A stretch of 64,000 nucleotides of DNA, taken from assembly GCA_023665275.1 (NCBI GenBank), contig JAMPEF010000001.1, forward strand, positions 477,841 to 541,840, written 5' to 3'. Under the pieces are notes generated by a model. It was not told the origin of the DNA, made no database searches, and saw only the letters and a program-made list of their open reading frames with translations. Origin of the DNA: Alistipes senegalensis. GTDB taxonomy: Bacteria > Bacillota > Clostridia > Oscillospirales > Ruminococcaceae. Positions within the stretch are counted from its first letter, which is position 1, and every line of letters begins with the position of its first letter. Made by a program: the position numbers and the translations under genes. Positions 19,974 to 29,664 of the stretch are shown here, piece after piece.

Positions 19974-21221
19974 ATGTACGAAAATAAAAATGAAGATATA
20001 CCAGTAAAAACCGTTCTTGCGTGTGTAGATACTGGTGAATTTGATGCGGAAGTATCAATAAAAGAACTTGCTGAACTCGCACAGACCGCCAATGCGGAAG
20101 TAGTCGGTGAAATAATTCAGAAAAAACAGTCATATGACCCTGCAACGTGTATGGGTTCGGGACGGCTCGAAGAATTAAAAGAACAACTTGAAGTCCTTGA
20201 GGCTGAACTCGTTATATTCGACCACGAATTAACAGGCGTTCAGGTGCGGAATATAGAAAAAATTCTTGAAGTCCGTGTTATAGACCGTACAACGCTTATA
20301 CTCGATATTTTCGCACAGCGTGCAAGAACAAAAGAGGGTAAATTACAAGTCGAACTTGCACAACAGAAATACAGACTTCCACGCCTTACAGGTATGGGTA
20401 CGGAGCTTTCACGTCTCGGTGGTGGTATCGGTACAAGAGGACCAGGCGAAACTAAACTTGAAACTGATAAACGTCATATAAGGAAAAGAATTTCATATCT
20501 TGAAAACGAACTTGACGAACTTAAAAAACACCGTGATTTTTCACGTTCAAGACGCAAAAAAGACGGTATTTTATGTTGTGCCATCGTCGGATATACAAAC
20601 GTTGGAAAGTCTACCCTGTTAAACGCTCTTACAGATGCCGGAGTACTCGCCGAAAACAAACTTTTTGCAACGCTTGATATAACATCACGTTCAATTGAAC
20701 TCCCCGACGGCAGAAGCGTTATGTTAATAGATACAGTCGGGCTTATACGCCGTCTACCGCATAATCTTGTAGAGGCTTTTAAATCAACGCTTGAAGAAGC
20801 ATCATGTGCAGATATAATTCTTAATGTTCAGGATATTTCTTCACCTGAACGTGAACAGCAGGCAGAAGTTACACGCTCTCTGCTGTCGGAACTCGGTTGT
20901 GATGGTATACCACAAATCAATGTAATGAATAAGGCGGATATTTCCGGCTATGCGGACACCGTCTTTGAAAATGATACGACGGTTTTAATCAGTGCAAGGA
21001 AAAAAATCGGATTCGACAGACTTCTTGAATGTATAATGAAAAATCTGCCGGAGACTGCAAAGCGTATGAAATTATTAATTCCGTATGATAAAACATCTTT
21101 TATAAACAGAATAAGAATTGATGGTAAAATTTTTTCAGAAGAATATCAGGAGTCCGGAACTTTTATCGATGCACTTGTTGATGTAAAACTGATAAAAGAG
21201 GCGGAGGAATATTTAAAGTGA
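19974..21221 (+). CDS. hflX: GTPase HflX
   Basis: HflX is a ribosome-associated GTPase that splits stalled or heat-damaged ribosomes. The N-terminal HflX domain contains the glycine-rich GGGIGTRGPGETKLETDKR. The G1 motif GYTNVGKST, the G3 region DTVGLIRRLPH and G4 NKAD follow. At 415 residues it is full length. ATG 19974 is preceded by GAGGTG. Its TGA stop overlaps the GTG start of the following hsdS gene (GTGA), so the two are translationally coupled. Confidence 0.94.
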   Translation: MYENKNEDIPVKTVLACVDTGEFDAEVSIKELAELAQTANAEVVGEIIQKKQSYDPATCMGSGRLEELKEQLEVLEAELVIFDHELTGVQVRNIEKILEVRVIDRTTLILDIFAQRARTKEGKLQVELAQQKYRLPRLTGMGTELSRLGGGIGTRGPGETKLETDKRHIRKRISYLENELDELKKHRDFSRSRRKKDGILCCAIVGYTNVGKSTLLNALTDAGVLAENKLFATLDITSRSIELPDGRSVMLIDTVGLIRRLPHNLVEAFKSTLEEASCADIILNVQDISSPEREQQAEVTRSLLSELGCDGIPQINVMNKADISGYADTVFENDTTVLISARKKIGFDRLLECIMKNLPETAKRMKLLIPYDKTSFINRIRIDGKIFSEEYQESGTFIDALVDVKLIKEAEEYLK

Positions 21222-22378
21222 GCCAGCTTGATAAATTAATCAATGAACTCTGTCCCGACGGCGTAGAGTATAAAACTTTGGATGAAATATTTGATATTCG
21301 TAACGGATATACTCCGTCAAAGTCAAAAGCTGAATATTGGGAAAATGGTATAGTTCCGTGGTTTCGTATGGACGATATAAGGGAAAATGGCAGAATTTTA
21401 TCATCAGCTTTACAAAAAGTAACTATGCAGGCAGTAAAAAATAAACCTTTTTCTGCTGATTCAATAATAGTTTCCACATCTGCCACTATAGGCGAACACG
21501 CTTTAATAAATGTTGATTTTATGTGTAATCAACGCTTTACCTGTTTGACATTGAAAAAAGAATATCAACATCAATTCAGTATAAAATTTTTGTTTTATTA
21601 TTGTTTTAAATTAGATAAATATTGTATGAATAATTTAAAAAAAGGTAGTTTCGCTTCTGTTGATATGACAAAATTTAATCAATTTCAAATCCCTGTTCCG
21701 CCTTTGGAGGTACAACGTGAGATTGTCAGAATACTTGATGAATATTCCGAAAAAGTCACGGCTTTAAAGCATGAACTTGAAAAAGAGCTTGAATTAAGAA
21801 AAAAGCAGTATTCATATTATCGTGATAAACTTTTGACGTTTGGCGATGATGTTGAGTGGAAATCATTAGAAGAGACTTGTATTATCAAAAGGGGCGACTA
21901 TATAACTAAAAAAGAAGTTAAAAATGGGAATATTCCTGTAATTCTTGGTGGACAAGAACCGGCATATTATTGTGACCGTTTTAATCACAATGGTGAAGTA
22001 GTTGTAGTATCAAGAAGCGGAGCATCTGCCGGTTTTGTTTCTTATTGGAATCAACCGATTTTTGTTACAGATGGATTTGCTTATAAGGGTAAAGAATATT
22101 TGTGTACAAGATATTTGTATTTTATTTTAAAAAATATGCAAAGCAGATTAAATAAAATGAAATGTGGTGGAGGTATTCCACATATTCAGGGTAAAACACT
22201 TGAAAAAATAAAAATTCCCGTCCCACCGATTGAAGAACAAAAACGCATAGTAAATATCCTTGACCGCTTTGATGCCCTCTGTAATGACCTCACAAGCGGT
22301 ATACCCGCCGAAATAACAGCAAGACAAAAACAATACGAATACTATAGAAATAAACTACTGCAATTCAAAAGCCGATAA
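21218..22378 (+). CDS. hsdS: Type I restriction specificity subunit HsdS (copy 2, solitary)
   Basis: The 386-residue protein has two target recognition domains. Each ends in a conserved block, VPPLEVQREIVRILDEYSEKVTALKHELEKELELRKKQYSYYRDKLLTF after the first and VPPIEEQKRIVNILDRFDALCNDLTSGIPAEITARQKQYEYYRNKLLQF at the end. This is a different HsdS sequence type from copies 1, 3 and 4. It starts at GTG 21218 within the hflX stop codon and is followed 19 bp later by an ADP-ribosylglycohydrolase gene. No methylase or endonuclease subunit is nearby. It probably serves an HsdM/HsdR pair elsewhere in the genome, or is an inactive spare. Confidence 0.9.
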   Translation: MSQLDKLINELCPDGVEYKTLDEIFDIRNGYTPSKSKAEYWENGIVPWFRMDDIRENGRILSSALQKVTMQAVKNKPFSADSIIVSTSATIGEHALINVDFMCNQRFTCLTLKKEYQHQFSIKFLFYYCFKLDKYCMNNLKKGSFASVDMTKFNQFQIPVPPLEVQREIVRILDEYSEKVTALKHELEKELELRKKQYSYYRDKLLTFGDDVEWKSLEETCIIKRGDYITKKEVKNGNIPVILGGQEPAYYCDRFNHNGEVVVVSRSGASAGFVSYWNQPIFVTDGFAYKGKEYLCTRYLYFILKNMQSRLNKMKCGGGIPHIQGKTLEKIKIPVPPIEEQKRIVNILDRFDALCNDLTSGIPAEITARQKQYEYYRNKLLQFKSR

Positions 22379-22397
22379 TATAGGAGGTAAAATATTT

Positions 22398-23204
22398 ATG
22401 TTAGGTGCAGTTTACGGCGATATAATCGGCTCTTGGTATGAATCATATGCTACAAAAGATTATAATTTTCCGTTTCATAGCAAGTCTGAATTTACTGATG
22501 ATACCGTAATGACAACCGCTGTATGCAGGGCTATCCTTGAAAATGACAGCGACATAACAAAAACACAACTTAAGGAACGTGGCTATGAATACGCCGTCCG
22601 CTACAAACAGTATTATTCATATTTTCCGTATGCCGGATACGGTATGATGTTTGCAAAATGGGCTGAAAATCAAGGCATAATGAAAATTCAGAAAAGTTAT
22701 GGTAACGGCGGTGCTATGCGTGCAGTCCCGATAGGTTACGCATACAGCACGGAAGAGCAGGTACTCTTACAGGCTAAGGCAAGCTGTTATTATACCCACA
22801 ACTGCAAAGAGGGAATTTATGGCGCACAGGCGGTAGCTATGGCAGTATTCATGGCACGGAACGGTGTGACTAAAGACGCTATCCGTGAATATATAGCTAA
22901 AAAATTTAAATATGACCTTGACTATACCATAGATGACATAAAACCGGCTTACAGTTTCAGCAGTGAGACTTTATACAGCGTACCACCGTCAATAGTGGCT
23001 TTTCTTGATTCGCATGACTATGAAAGTGCCGTACGGAATGCCGTATCACTTGGCGGTGACGCCGATACTATGGCGTGTATTGCCGGAGGTATTGCAGAAG
23101 CTTTCTATAAAGATATTCCCGAAGAAATAAAGAATTTCTGTTCATCAAGAATTGATATAACATTAAAAAAAGTCCTGAATGAATTTTCCGGAAAATATTG
23201 TTAA
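22398..23204 (+). CDS. ADP-ribosylglycohydrolase family protein
   Basis: The 268-residue protein has the dinuclear-magnesium signature of the DraG/ARH family: GAVYGDIIGSWYE at the N-terminus, FTDDTVMTTAV, and GGDADTMACIAGGIAEAFY near the C-terminus. Such enzymes remove ADP-ribose from proteins, nucleic acids or small molecules; the substrate here is unknown. A TAGGAGG ribosome binding site precedes ATG 22398. It lies just after hsdS copy 2, and the T-box leader follows without an obvious terminator. With the NADAR protein it makes two ADP-ribose-removing enzymes in this window, each in a cluster containing an hsdS. Confidence 0.88.
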   Translation: MLGAVYGDIIGSWYESYATKDYNFPFHSKSEFTDDTVMTTAVCRAILENDSDITKTQLKERGYEYAVRYKQYYSYFPYAGYGMMFAKWAENQGIMKIQKSYGNGGAMRAVPIGYAYSTEEQVLLQAKASCYYTHNCKEGIYGAQAVAMAVFMARNGVTKDAIREYIAKKFKYDLDYTIDDIKPAYSFSSETLYSVPPSIVAFLDSHDYESAVRNAVSLGGDADTMACIAGGIAEAFYKDIPEEIKNFCSSRIDITLKKVLNEFSGKYC

Positions 23205-23227
23205 AATATTTTTATTTTAAATTTGAC

Positions 23228-23256
23228 TTGACATACCATAAAAAGAGTGATAAAAT
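23228..23256 (+). promoter_or_regulatory. asnS leader promoter
   Basis: TTGACA (23228-23233) and TAAAAT (23251-23256) have a 17-bp spacer, and transcription would begin just before the T-box element. Confidence 0.8.
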
Positions 23257-23261
23257 AAATT

Positions 23262-23510
23262 AGAGTAAATGCATTGACGGAGACAAGTAACATGGTTTGA
23301 TGTTCACAGAGAGTGCGGAACGTGCTGAAATCCGCATATCAGATGCCATGCGAATAACACTCCTGAGCAGTGACCTGAAAGCTCCGGCAAGTAGGTGAAA
23401 CGTTTTCCGTGCGTTAAGCGGTCAAGAGTGACTGTATTTATTTACAGTAATTCAGGTGGTACCACGAGAATTTTTATTCCCGTCCTGTTTTTCCGACAGG
23501 ACGGTTTTTT
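23262..23510 (+). ncRNA. T-box riboswitch, asparagine-specific
   Basis: The leader shows the stem I AGAGAG bulge region (near 23309-23314) and a specifier loop near 23352-23360 in which AAC (23356-23358) is an Asn codon. The T-box sequence AGGTGGTACCACG is at 23454-23466. The terminator hairpin CCGTCCTGT/ACAGGACGG (23480-23504) is followed by TTTTTT. In this class, uncharged tRNA pairs at the specifier and at TGGT to favour the antiterminator. Uncharged tRNA-Asn should thus raise expression of asnS and the asnA gene behind it. It fills most of the 329-base gap before asnS. Confidence 0.92.
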
Positions 23511-23533
23511 ATTTAAAGAAAGGATTGATTTTT

Positions 23534-24904
23534 ATGAAGCATACCGATATTAAAAACCTGCTCGGCACTAAAGCCGAAAATCAGGAAGTAACCGTCTGTG
23601 GCTGGGTGCGTACTTCAAGAAATTCAAAGAGCGTCGCATTCATTGAGGTAAACGACGGAACTTCACTGAAAAATATTCAGGTAGTCGTTGACAAATCCGC
23701 CGACCCCGATTACAAGGAAGCCCGTGTGGGAACTTCTATAAAAGTAACTGGTACACTTGTTGAGGGACGCAATAATACTGTTGAAATAAATGCCGTACCG
23801 TCCGGAATTGAAATTCTCGGAACTTGTCCGGCAGATTACCCGTTACAGAAAAAAGGCTGTACTATGGAGTATCTCCGTTCAATGCCACACCTCAGGGGAC
23901 GTACAAATACTTTCAATGCCGTATGGCGTGTACGTTCAGTGCTTGCGTCGGCTATCCATAAGTATTTCCAGCAGAATAACTATGTCTATGTAAACACACC
24001 ACTTATCACCGGAAGCGACTGTGAGGGTGCAGGTGAGATGTTCAATGTAACGACTATCGGTTATTCCAACGAATACAAATCCGAAGAGGAATACTATGCT
24101 AATGATTTTTTCGGCAGACGTACAGGACTTTCAGTTTCCGGACAGCTTGAAGGTGAAATGGCTGCTATGGCTATGGGAAAAATTTATACTTTTGGCCCAA
24201 GTTTCCGTGCGGAAAACAGTAACACACCTAAACATCTTGCTGAGTTCTGGCACATTGAACCGGAAGTAGCTTTCGCTGAACTCGATGACGTCATAGAAAT
24301 TGCAGAAAATATGTTGAAATTCGTTATTCGTGAATTGCTTGATACGTGTCCGGACGATATGAAATTCTTTGATGCACATTTTGAAAAGGGTCTTGTGGCA
24401 CGTCTTGAAGAACTTATTTCACACGATTTCGGCAGAGTTACTTATACAGAAGCCATCAGACTTTTACAGGAATCGGGTGAAAATTTCGTATATCCTGTTG
24501 AGTGGGGCTGTGACCTCCAGACAGAACACGAAAGATATATTTCTGAAAAAGTTTTCAAAAAAGCTGTTTTCGTTACAGACTATCCGAAAGAAATAAAGTC
24601 TTTCTATATGAAACAGAATCCCGACGGCAAAACTGTAGCCGCTGTTGACTTGCTTGTACCAGGCGTCGGCGAAATTATCGGCGGTAGTGAACGTGAGGCA
24701 GATTATGACAAACTTGTTACTGCTATGAATGAAAGAAACATGAATCTTGAACTCTATTCAGATTATCTTGATTTAAGAAAATTCGGCTCTGTACCACATG
24801 GTGGTTTCGGTCTCGGATTTGAAAGACTTATCATGTATACAACAGGTATGTCAAATATCCGTGATGTTATTCTTTATCCACGTACAGTCGGCAGTATCAG
24901 ATAA
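23534..24904 (+). CDS. asnS: Asparaginyl-tRNA synthetase
   Basis: This class II synthetase charges tRNA-Asn. An OB-fold anticodon-binding domain (VCGWVRTSRNSKSVAFIEVNDG) is followed by the catalytic domain with motif 2 (FGPSFRAENSNTPKHLAEFWHIEPE) and motif 3 (GGFGLGFERLIMY). I chose ATG 23534, giving 456 residues with AAAGGATTG upstream. An in-frame ATG at 23456 lies inside the T-box itself and would encode the terminator stem, so I rejected it. asnA follows 98 bp later, so asparagine supply and tRNA charging are linked under one T-box. Confidence 0.95.
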   Translation: MKHTDIKNLLGTKAENQEVTVCGWVRTSRNSKSVAFIEVNDGTSLKNIQVVVDKSADPDYKEARVGTSIKVTGTLVEGRNNTVEINAVPSGIEILGTCPADYPLQKKGCTMEYLRSMPHLRGRTNTFNAVWRVRSVLASAIHKYFQQNNYVYVNTPLITGSDCEGAGEMFNVTTIGYSNEYKSEEEYYANDFFGRRTGLSVSGQLEGEMAAMAMGKIYTFGPSFRAENSNTPKHLAEFWHIEPEVAFAELDDVIEIAENMLKFVIRELLDTCPDDMKFFDAHFEKGLVARLEELISHDFGRVTYTEAIRLLQESGENFVYPVEWGCDLQTEHERYISEKVFKKAVFVTDYPKEIKSFYMKQNPDGKTVAAVDLLVPGVGEIIGGSEREADYDKLVTAMNERNMNLELYSDYLDLRKFGSVPHGGFGLGFERLIMYTTGMSNIRDVILYPRTVGSIR

Positions 24905-24937
24905 TCATAATACAATTATCTGAAAAATATAAATATA

Positions 24938-24974
24938 ACAGCATCAGGGAGCATCAATGACGCTGTTCCCTGAT
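24938..24974 (+). other. Alternative stem-loops between asnS and asnA
   Basis: AACAGC (24938-24943) can pair with GCTGTT (24962-24967). ATCAGGGA (24943-24950) can pair with TCCCTGAT (24967-24974). The two stems share bases and so exclude each other. No T-run follows, so it is not a simple terminator. It could be an RNA-processing or translation-control element ahead of asnA. Confidence 0.4.
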
Positions 24975-25002
24975 TAAATAAACAGTAAAGGAATGGTATT
25001 TT

Positions 25003-26016
25003 ATGTCAAAATCGCTGTATATTCCGGAGGGCTATAAATCTGCCCTCACACTCAGGGAAACACAACACGCTATCAAGTACATCAAGGACGTTTTTCAACA
25101 GGCGTTGTCATTCGCCCTTACTCTTGACCGTGTTTCCGCTCCGCTTATCGTCCGTAAGGGAAGCGGTATCAATGACGACCTCAACGGCGTTGAAAGAAAA
25201 GTCGATTTCACTATTAAGGAAATCGGCGGAAGTGAAGCCGAAGTTGTCCAGTCACTCGCAAAGTGGAAGAGAATGGCTCTCTATCGTTACGGCTATAACG
25301 CCGGTGAGGGTATCTATACCGATATGAACGCTATCCGTCGTGACGATGACACCGATAATACCCACTCAATTTTTGTAGACCAGTGGGACTGGGAAAAAGT
25401 CATCACCCGTGAACAAAGAAACATTGATTTCCTCAAAGATACGGTAAAAAGTGTTGTAAAGGCTGTATCATTCGTAAAAAGAAAAGTCGGCTTGCGTTAT
25501 CCGGTTATTGCCGGAAGTGTTTGTGAAGATGTTTTCTTTATCACCACTCAGGAACTTGAAGATATGTTCCCCGACAAGTCTCCAAAAGAACGTGAACGCC
25601 TTATCACTAAGGAACATAAGACAGTTTTCATAATGCAGATTGGCGGACTTCTTGCAAGTGGTCAGAAACATGACGGACGTGCGCCCGACTATGATGACTG
25701 GTCACTTAACGGTGATATTTTCGTATGGGACGATGTTCTTGACAATGCTCTTGAAATTTCGTCAATGGGTATACGTGTTGACGAAACTTCCCTTAAAAAA
25801 CAGCTTGCCGAAGCTGGTGCAGAAGACAGAATGAAATATGACTATCACAAGATGATTGCAGACGGTACACTTCCGCTTACAATCGGTGGTGGTATCGGAC
25901 AGTCAAGACTTTGTATGTTCCTGCTTGAAAAGGCACATATCGGTGAAGTACAGTCTTCTATCTGGAGCGACGAAATGATAGCAAAATGTGCTGAAAATGG
26001 TATAACACTTCTCTAA
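25003..26016 (+). CDS. asnA: Aspartate-ammonia ligase
   Basis: AsnA makes asparagine from aspartate, ammonia and ATP, using a fold related to class II tRNA synthetases. The 337-residue protein has the family N-terminus (YKSALTLRETQHAIKYIKDVFQQAL) and the segments VSAPLIVRKGSGINDDLNGVERKV, SIFVDQWDWEKVI and GGGIGQSRLCMFLL. ATG 25003 has AAAGGAATGG upstream. It is the second gene of the T-box operon. Its TAA stop shares its last A with the ATG of a small downstream gene. Confidence 0.95.
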   Translation: MSKSLYIPEGYKSALTLRETQHAIKYIKDVFQQALSFALTLDRVSAPLIVRKGSGINDDLNGVERKVDFTIKEIGGSEAEVVQSLAKWKRMALYRYGYNAGEGIYTDMNAIRRDDDTDNTHSIFVDQWDWEKVITREQRNIDFLKDTVKSVVKAVSFVKRKVGLRYPVIAGSVCEDVFFITTQELEDMFPDKSPKERERLITKEHKTVFIMQIGGLLASGQKHDGRAPDYDDWSLNGDIFVWDDVLDNALEISSMGIRVDETSLKKQLAEAGAEDRMKYDYHKMIADGTLPLTIGGGIGQSRLCMFLLEKAHIGEVQSSIWSDEMIAKCAENGITLL

Positions 26017-26330
26017 TGGACGATAAATTCTGCTTATTTGAAAACTGGTTCAAATCACAGAAAAATAAATGGTCAAATATGGGAATTACAGTTAAAAATG
26101 CGTCTTATCAAAAAGCCATTAAAATGTATTATCATAATTATAAGATTGAACTTCTTGGCAAAAACAGTGAGGGAACTATTCAATTATTTGAAAGCAACGG
26201 CTGTTACTGGGTTGATTTGGAATGCATTAATTTCGATAAAGACGAATGTTTTTGTAAATCTGTTATCGATTTTGAAAGTATCGAAGATATTTCTGACCAT
26301 GTGAAAAAGCTGGAAACAATTATGATATAA
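26016..26330 (+). CDS. Hypothetical protein (104 aa) after asnA
   Basis: The ATG overlaps the asnA stop by one base (TAATG), so translation is probably coupled to asnA. The product (MDDKFCLFENWFKSQKNKWSN, and later GCYWVDLECINFDKDECFCKS) is a small alpha/beta protein with several Cys and Trp residues and no family I recognise. It is more AT-rich than asnA. A strong terminator follows, so it is the last gene of the asnS-asnA unit and may share T-box control. Confidence 0.6.
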   Translation: MDDKFCLFENWFKSQKNKWSNMGITVKNASYQKAIKMYYHNYKIELLGKNSEGTIQLFESNGCYWVDLECINFDKDECFCKSVIDFESIEDISDHVKKLETIMI

Positions 26331-26337
26331 AAAACAC

Positions 26338-26373
26338 AAGCCTGAGAATTTTTTATAGTTCTCAGGCTTTTTA
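26338..26373. terminator. Bidirectional terminator
   Basis: AAGCCTGAGAA and TTCTCAGGCTT form a stem (26339-26369) followed by TTT, and preceded by an A-run that serves the opposite strand. It separates the asnS operon from the convergent thiamine operon. Confidence 0.85.
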
Positions 26374-26375
26374 GT

Positions 26376-26870
26376 TTATATATTTATCAATATGTCAACT
26401 TCATTTTTATTAGGTACTTCAAACATTGAAATAAACTTTTCCACAAGTCTATCGTCAACAAAATAGGACTCAGATTTTCCAGCAGATACCATATTATTCC
26501 GGTTACTAATATGCTGTTTCCATACTTCGTTGCTTATATTAATATAATGTACCTCACACTCAATATTACGGATTTTACAGAATTTTCTTGTAAAATCTCT
26601 TTCCTGCTTTGTCCAGAAACCCCAGTCAAGTATTATACTTATTCCTGCATTAATGAACTCCGGAATTTTTTTCAGCAGATATGTTTTTATTTTTCCTACA
26701 TATTCATCATGCTTTTCACCGGCATTCTGTCCGAAAACAGTTAACATTATTTCATCTACAGAAAGCAACACGGAGTTGTCTTCCATACGTAATTTTTCGG
26801 CATACGTACTTTTTCCACTGCAAATCTTACCGCATACCATAATTACTTTTGCTATAATAATCAACCTCAC
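26376..26870 (-). CDS. P-loop kinase-like AAA protein
   Basis: The 164-residue protein has a Walker [10 protein letters not shown], an SVDEIM segment and [18 protein letters not shown], a pattern seen in zeta-toxin-like/gluconate-kinase-like small P-loop kinases. The substrate is unknown. The GTG at 26870 overlaps the thiC stop (GTGA), suggesting coupling, but an internal ATG (26840) just before the P-loop is an alternative start. As last gene of the thiamine operon it could act on a small metabolite. A link to thiamine is only inferred from position. Confidence 0.7.
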   Translation of the reverse strand: MRLIIIAKVIMVCGKICSGKSTYAEKLRMEDNSVLLSVDEIMLTVFGQNAGEKHDEYVGKIKTYLLKKIPEFINAGISIILDWGFWTKQERDFTRKFCKIRNIECEVHYINISNEVWKQHISNRNNMVSAGKSESYFVDDRLVEKFISMFEVPNKNEVDILINI

Positions 26871-28180
26871 TTTTCAGAGCAGAACTCTACTTTTTCGCCG
26901 TTAAGGATTTTATTTGTTGTACGGACTGCACACATCTTTCCGCACATTGAACACGTATGACGGTCTGCCGGTGGTGTGCTTTCAAAATATTCACGTGCCT
27001 TGTCGCCGTCAATGGCAATATCAAACATCTTTTCCCAGTCAACCGCATGGCGTGCCTCCGCCATAGCGTTGTCGAGGTCTGTGGCGTGCGGAATACCTTT
27101 AGCAATATCGGCGGCATGGGCAGCGATACGGCTTGCAATAATACCCTCTTTGACATCGTTTATGTCGGGTAGTCTGAGGTGTTCAGCTGGTGTGACATAA
27201 CAAAGGAAATCCGCACCATTTGAGGCTGCTATTGCACCGCCGATTGCAGAAGTTATATGGTCATATCCGGGGGCGATGTCCGTTACCAAAGGTCCTAACA
27301 CATAAAACGGTGCATTATGACAGATTCTTTTCTGAATTTTCATATTTGCCGGAATTTCGTTTATTGCCATATGTCCCGGACCTTCAACCATTACTTGCAC
27401 GTCTTTAGCCCACGCACGTTCAGTCAATGCACCAAGTTCGATTAATTCTGAAATCTGTCCGGCGTCTGTAGAATCGGCGATACAGCCCGGACGGAGTGCA
27501 TCACCAAGACTTATTGTACAGTCATATTCACGGAGAATGTCAAGAACATCATCATAATATTCATAGAACGGATTTTCATTCCCTGTCATCATAATCCACG
27601 CAAACAACAGCGAACCACCACGGGAAACTATATTCATTTTACGCTTGTCACGACGGAAAGCCTCAATGGTACGGCGATTAATTCCGGCATGAATTGTCAT
27701 GAAGTCTACACCTTCTTCCGCATGGGCTCTGACTACTTTTAAAAAGTCTTCTGCTTTTATTTCAAGTAAATCTTTTTCAAGATAACCTATAGCGTCATAC
27801 ATTGGAACAGTACCAATCATTGCCGGTGACTTTTCTATAAGCTGTTTCCGGAAAGTATTTGTCTTGCCGTAATTGCTTAAATCCATGATAGCATCTGCAC
27901 CATATTTCAACGCCATATCGACTTTTTTCATTTCGTTTTCATAGTTATTGCAATCGCCGGATATGCCTAAATTTACGTTTATTTTAGTACGCATTTTAGT
28001 TCCTATGCCCTCCGGTGAAATGGATTTATGATTAATATTACATGGTATACATACCTCACCTTTTGCGACAAGTCCGCAAAGTTTCTCCGATGAGATGTAT
28101 TCTTTTTCTGCAACTGCTTTCATTTCGGAGGTTATAATGCCTTTTTTAGCGGCTTCCATTTGTGTTGTGTATTCTTTCAT
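26867..28180 (-). CDS. thiC: Phosphomethylpyrimidine synthase ThiC
   Basis: ThiC is a radical-SAM enzyme that rearranges AIR to HMP phosphate, the pyrimidine half of thiamine. The 437-residue protein contains [10 protein letters not shown], the substrate region [16 protein letters not shown] and the C-terminal iron-sulfur motif CSMCGKMC. It lacks the long N-terminal region of proteobacterial ThiC, as is usual in Clostridia. The start ATG 28180 lies 2 bp after the thiED stop, whose end supplies the ribosome binding site. Confidence 0.96.
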   Translation of the reverse strand: MKEYTTQMEAAKKGIITSEMKAVAEKEYISSEKLCGLVAKGEVCIPCNINHKSISPEGIGTKMRTKINVNLGISGDCNNYENEMKKVDMALKYGADAIMDLSNYGKTNTFRKQLIEKSPAMIGTVPMYDAIGYLEKDLLEIKAEDFLKVVRAHAEEGVDFMTIHAGINRRTIEAFRRDKRKMNIVSRGGSLLFAWIMMTGNENPFYEYYDDVLDILREYDCTISLGDALRPGCIADSTDAGQISELIELGALTERAWAKDVQVMVEGPGHMAINEIPANMKIQKRICHNAPFYVLGPLVTDIAPGYDHITSAIGGAIAASNGADFLCYVTPAEHLRLPDINDVKEGIIASRIAAHAADIAKGIPHATDLDNAMAEARHAVDWEKMFDIAIDGDKAREYFESTPPADRHTCSMCGKMCAVRTTNKILNGEKVEFCSEK

Positions 28181-28182
28181 AA

Positions 28183-29664
28183 TTATAGACTCCTGTTCTT
28201 TATAATGTTTTTAATCATTTCAAGCCGATTTATCGTGGAATTTCTTAATTTGAAATCATGTTCTAAAGGACCGTTGCCACTGCCTAAATTCAATCCCGAT
28301 TTAAGACAGCATTTTATATAATTCTTAGCATCTTTTACTGCAATGTCAGGTTTCCAGCCTTTCGCAAGATTTGACGCTATGGCACTTGACAGCGTACAGC
28401 CTGTACCGTGGGTATTTTCAGTATAAATGCGGTTTCCATTGAACCATTTTCCGTTACCGTCATAAAGATAATCATCAGCATCATTTATGCTATGACCTCC
28501 TTTGACAAGTACCGCACAGCCGTATTTTTCATATATGAATTTTGCTGTCTGCTCCATATCTTTTGCACATGATATTTTAATTCCTGTTATAAGTTCGGCT
28601 TCCGGAATATTAGGTGTCACAAGCGTTGCAATCGGGAAAAGCATATTTTTTATTACTTCATAAGCCTCTGTAGTGCTTAAACTGCTTCCGCTTGTTGAAA
28701 CTGATACAGGGTCAATGACGATATTTTCCGCCTTATAGAAAATCAGTCTTTCGGCTATAACTTCCGCCTGCTCCGGAGTCGATACCATGCCGATTTTTAC
28801 AGCGTCGGGGCGTATGTCCTCAAAAACTGCATCTATCTGTTGTTTAAGAAATTCCGGTGATACCGGATATATCGCACGTACTCCGGTAGTATTCTGTGCA
28901 GTGAGGGCAGTTATAGCGCTCGTGGCATATACTCCGAGTGCCTGCATAGTCTTTATATCCGCCTGAATGCCTGCTCCGCCGGAGCTATCACTTCCTGCAA
29001 TCGTAAGTGCTGTATGAGTACAATATACTTTTTTCCATGTTTCAGCAAGTTCCTTTATTGCTGTATAGGGATTATCCGCACCGAATACCGCCGATACGAC
29101 AGCAATTCCCCTGTTTCTGCAACCTCTTAATTTCCATAAATTTTCCTTCGTGATACCTCCGATTGCAACCGCCGGAATATTCACACTTCCACATATTTTA
29201 CGCAATTCATCTGTTGTAATCCGGACTGCATTTTTCTTTGTCGGTGACGGAAAAACTGCTCCTACACCGATATAATCAGCCCCTTGTTTTTCGGCTGTAA
29301 TAGCCTGTTCGACGGTTTTTGCAGTCGCTCCGATAATAAAACCATAACCTGTATTTGCACGGATTTCTGCTACAGAATCATCTTCCAAGCCGACGTGTAC
29401 ACCATCCGCACCGCTCTTTACAGCAGCTTTCCAGTCATCATTGACAATAAGCGGTACACCGTGTTTATGACAGACTTCAACAAGTTCACGGGCTATTTTT
29501 ATAAGTTCCTCTGTAGTCCTGTTCTTTTCACGCAACTGTATAATAGTTGCTCCGCCCTGTATCGCAAGTTCAACCTGCAATTTCATATCCTTGCCCTTTA
29601 AACATTCGCTGTCGGTTATTGCGTAAATACTAAGCATATCGTTAATATATTTATTAAACTTCAA
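28183..29664 (-). CDS. thiED: Fused thiamine-phosphate synthase / HMP kinase (ThiE-ThiD)
   Basis: Residues about 10-210 form ThiE, which joins HMP-PP to the thiazole ([44 protein letters not shown]). Residues about 217-480 form ThiD, which phosphorylates HMP ([39 protein letters not shown]). The fusion lets one protein do two successive steps. TTG 29664 has AAAGGAAG upstream, whereas the internal ATG (residue 10, MLSIYAITD) has none. The TTG lies inside a remnant of a tenI 3' end, so this start region was rearranged. Confidence 0.92.
   Translation of the reverse strand: MKFNKYINDMLSIYAITDSECLKGKDMKLQVELAIQGGATIIQLREKNRTTEELIKIARELVEVCHKHGVPLIVNDDWKAAVKSGADGVHVGLEDDSVAEIRANTGYGFIIGATAKTVEQAITAEKQGADYIGVGAVFPSPTKKNAVRITTDELRKICGSVNIPAVAIGGITKENLWKLRGCRNRGIAVVSAVFGADNPYTAIKELAETWKKVYCTHTALTIAGSDSSGGAGIQADIKTMQALGVYATSAITALTAQNTTGVRAIYPVSPEFLKQQIDAVFEDIRPDAVKIGMVSTPEQAEVIAERLIFYKAENIVIDPVSVSTSGSSLSTTEAYEVIKNMLFPIATLVTPNIPEAELITGIKISCAKDMEQTAKFIYEKYGCAVLVKGGHSINDADDYLYDGNGKWFNGNRIYTENTHGTGCTLSSAIASNLAKGWKPDIAVKDAKNYIKCCLKSGLNLGSGNGPLEHDFKLRNSTINRLEMIKNIIKNRSL

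Noticed and set aside
23456..23533. N-terminal extension of asnS starting MVPREFLFPSCF
   Set aside because: These codons lie in the T-box and terminator hairpin. The real ATG 23534 has a ribosome binding site and gives a normal AsnRS start.
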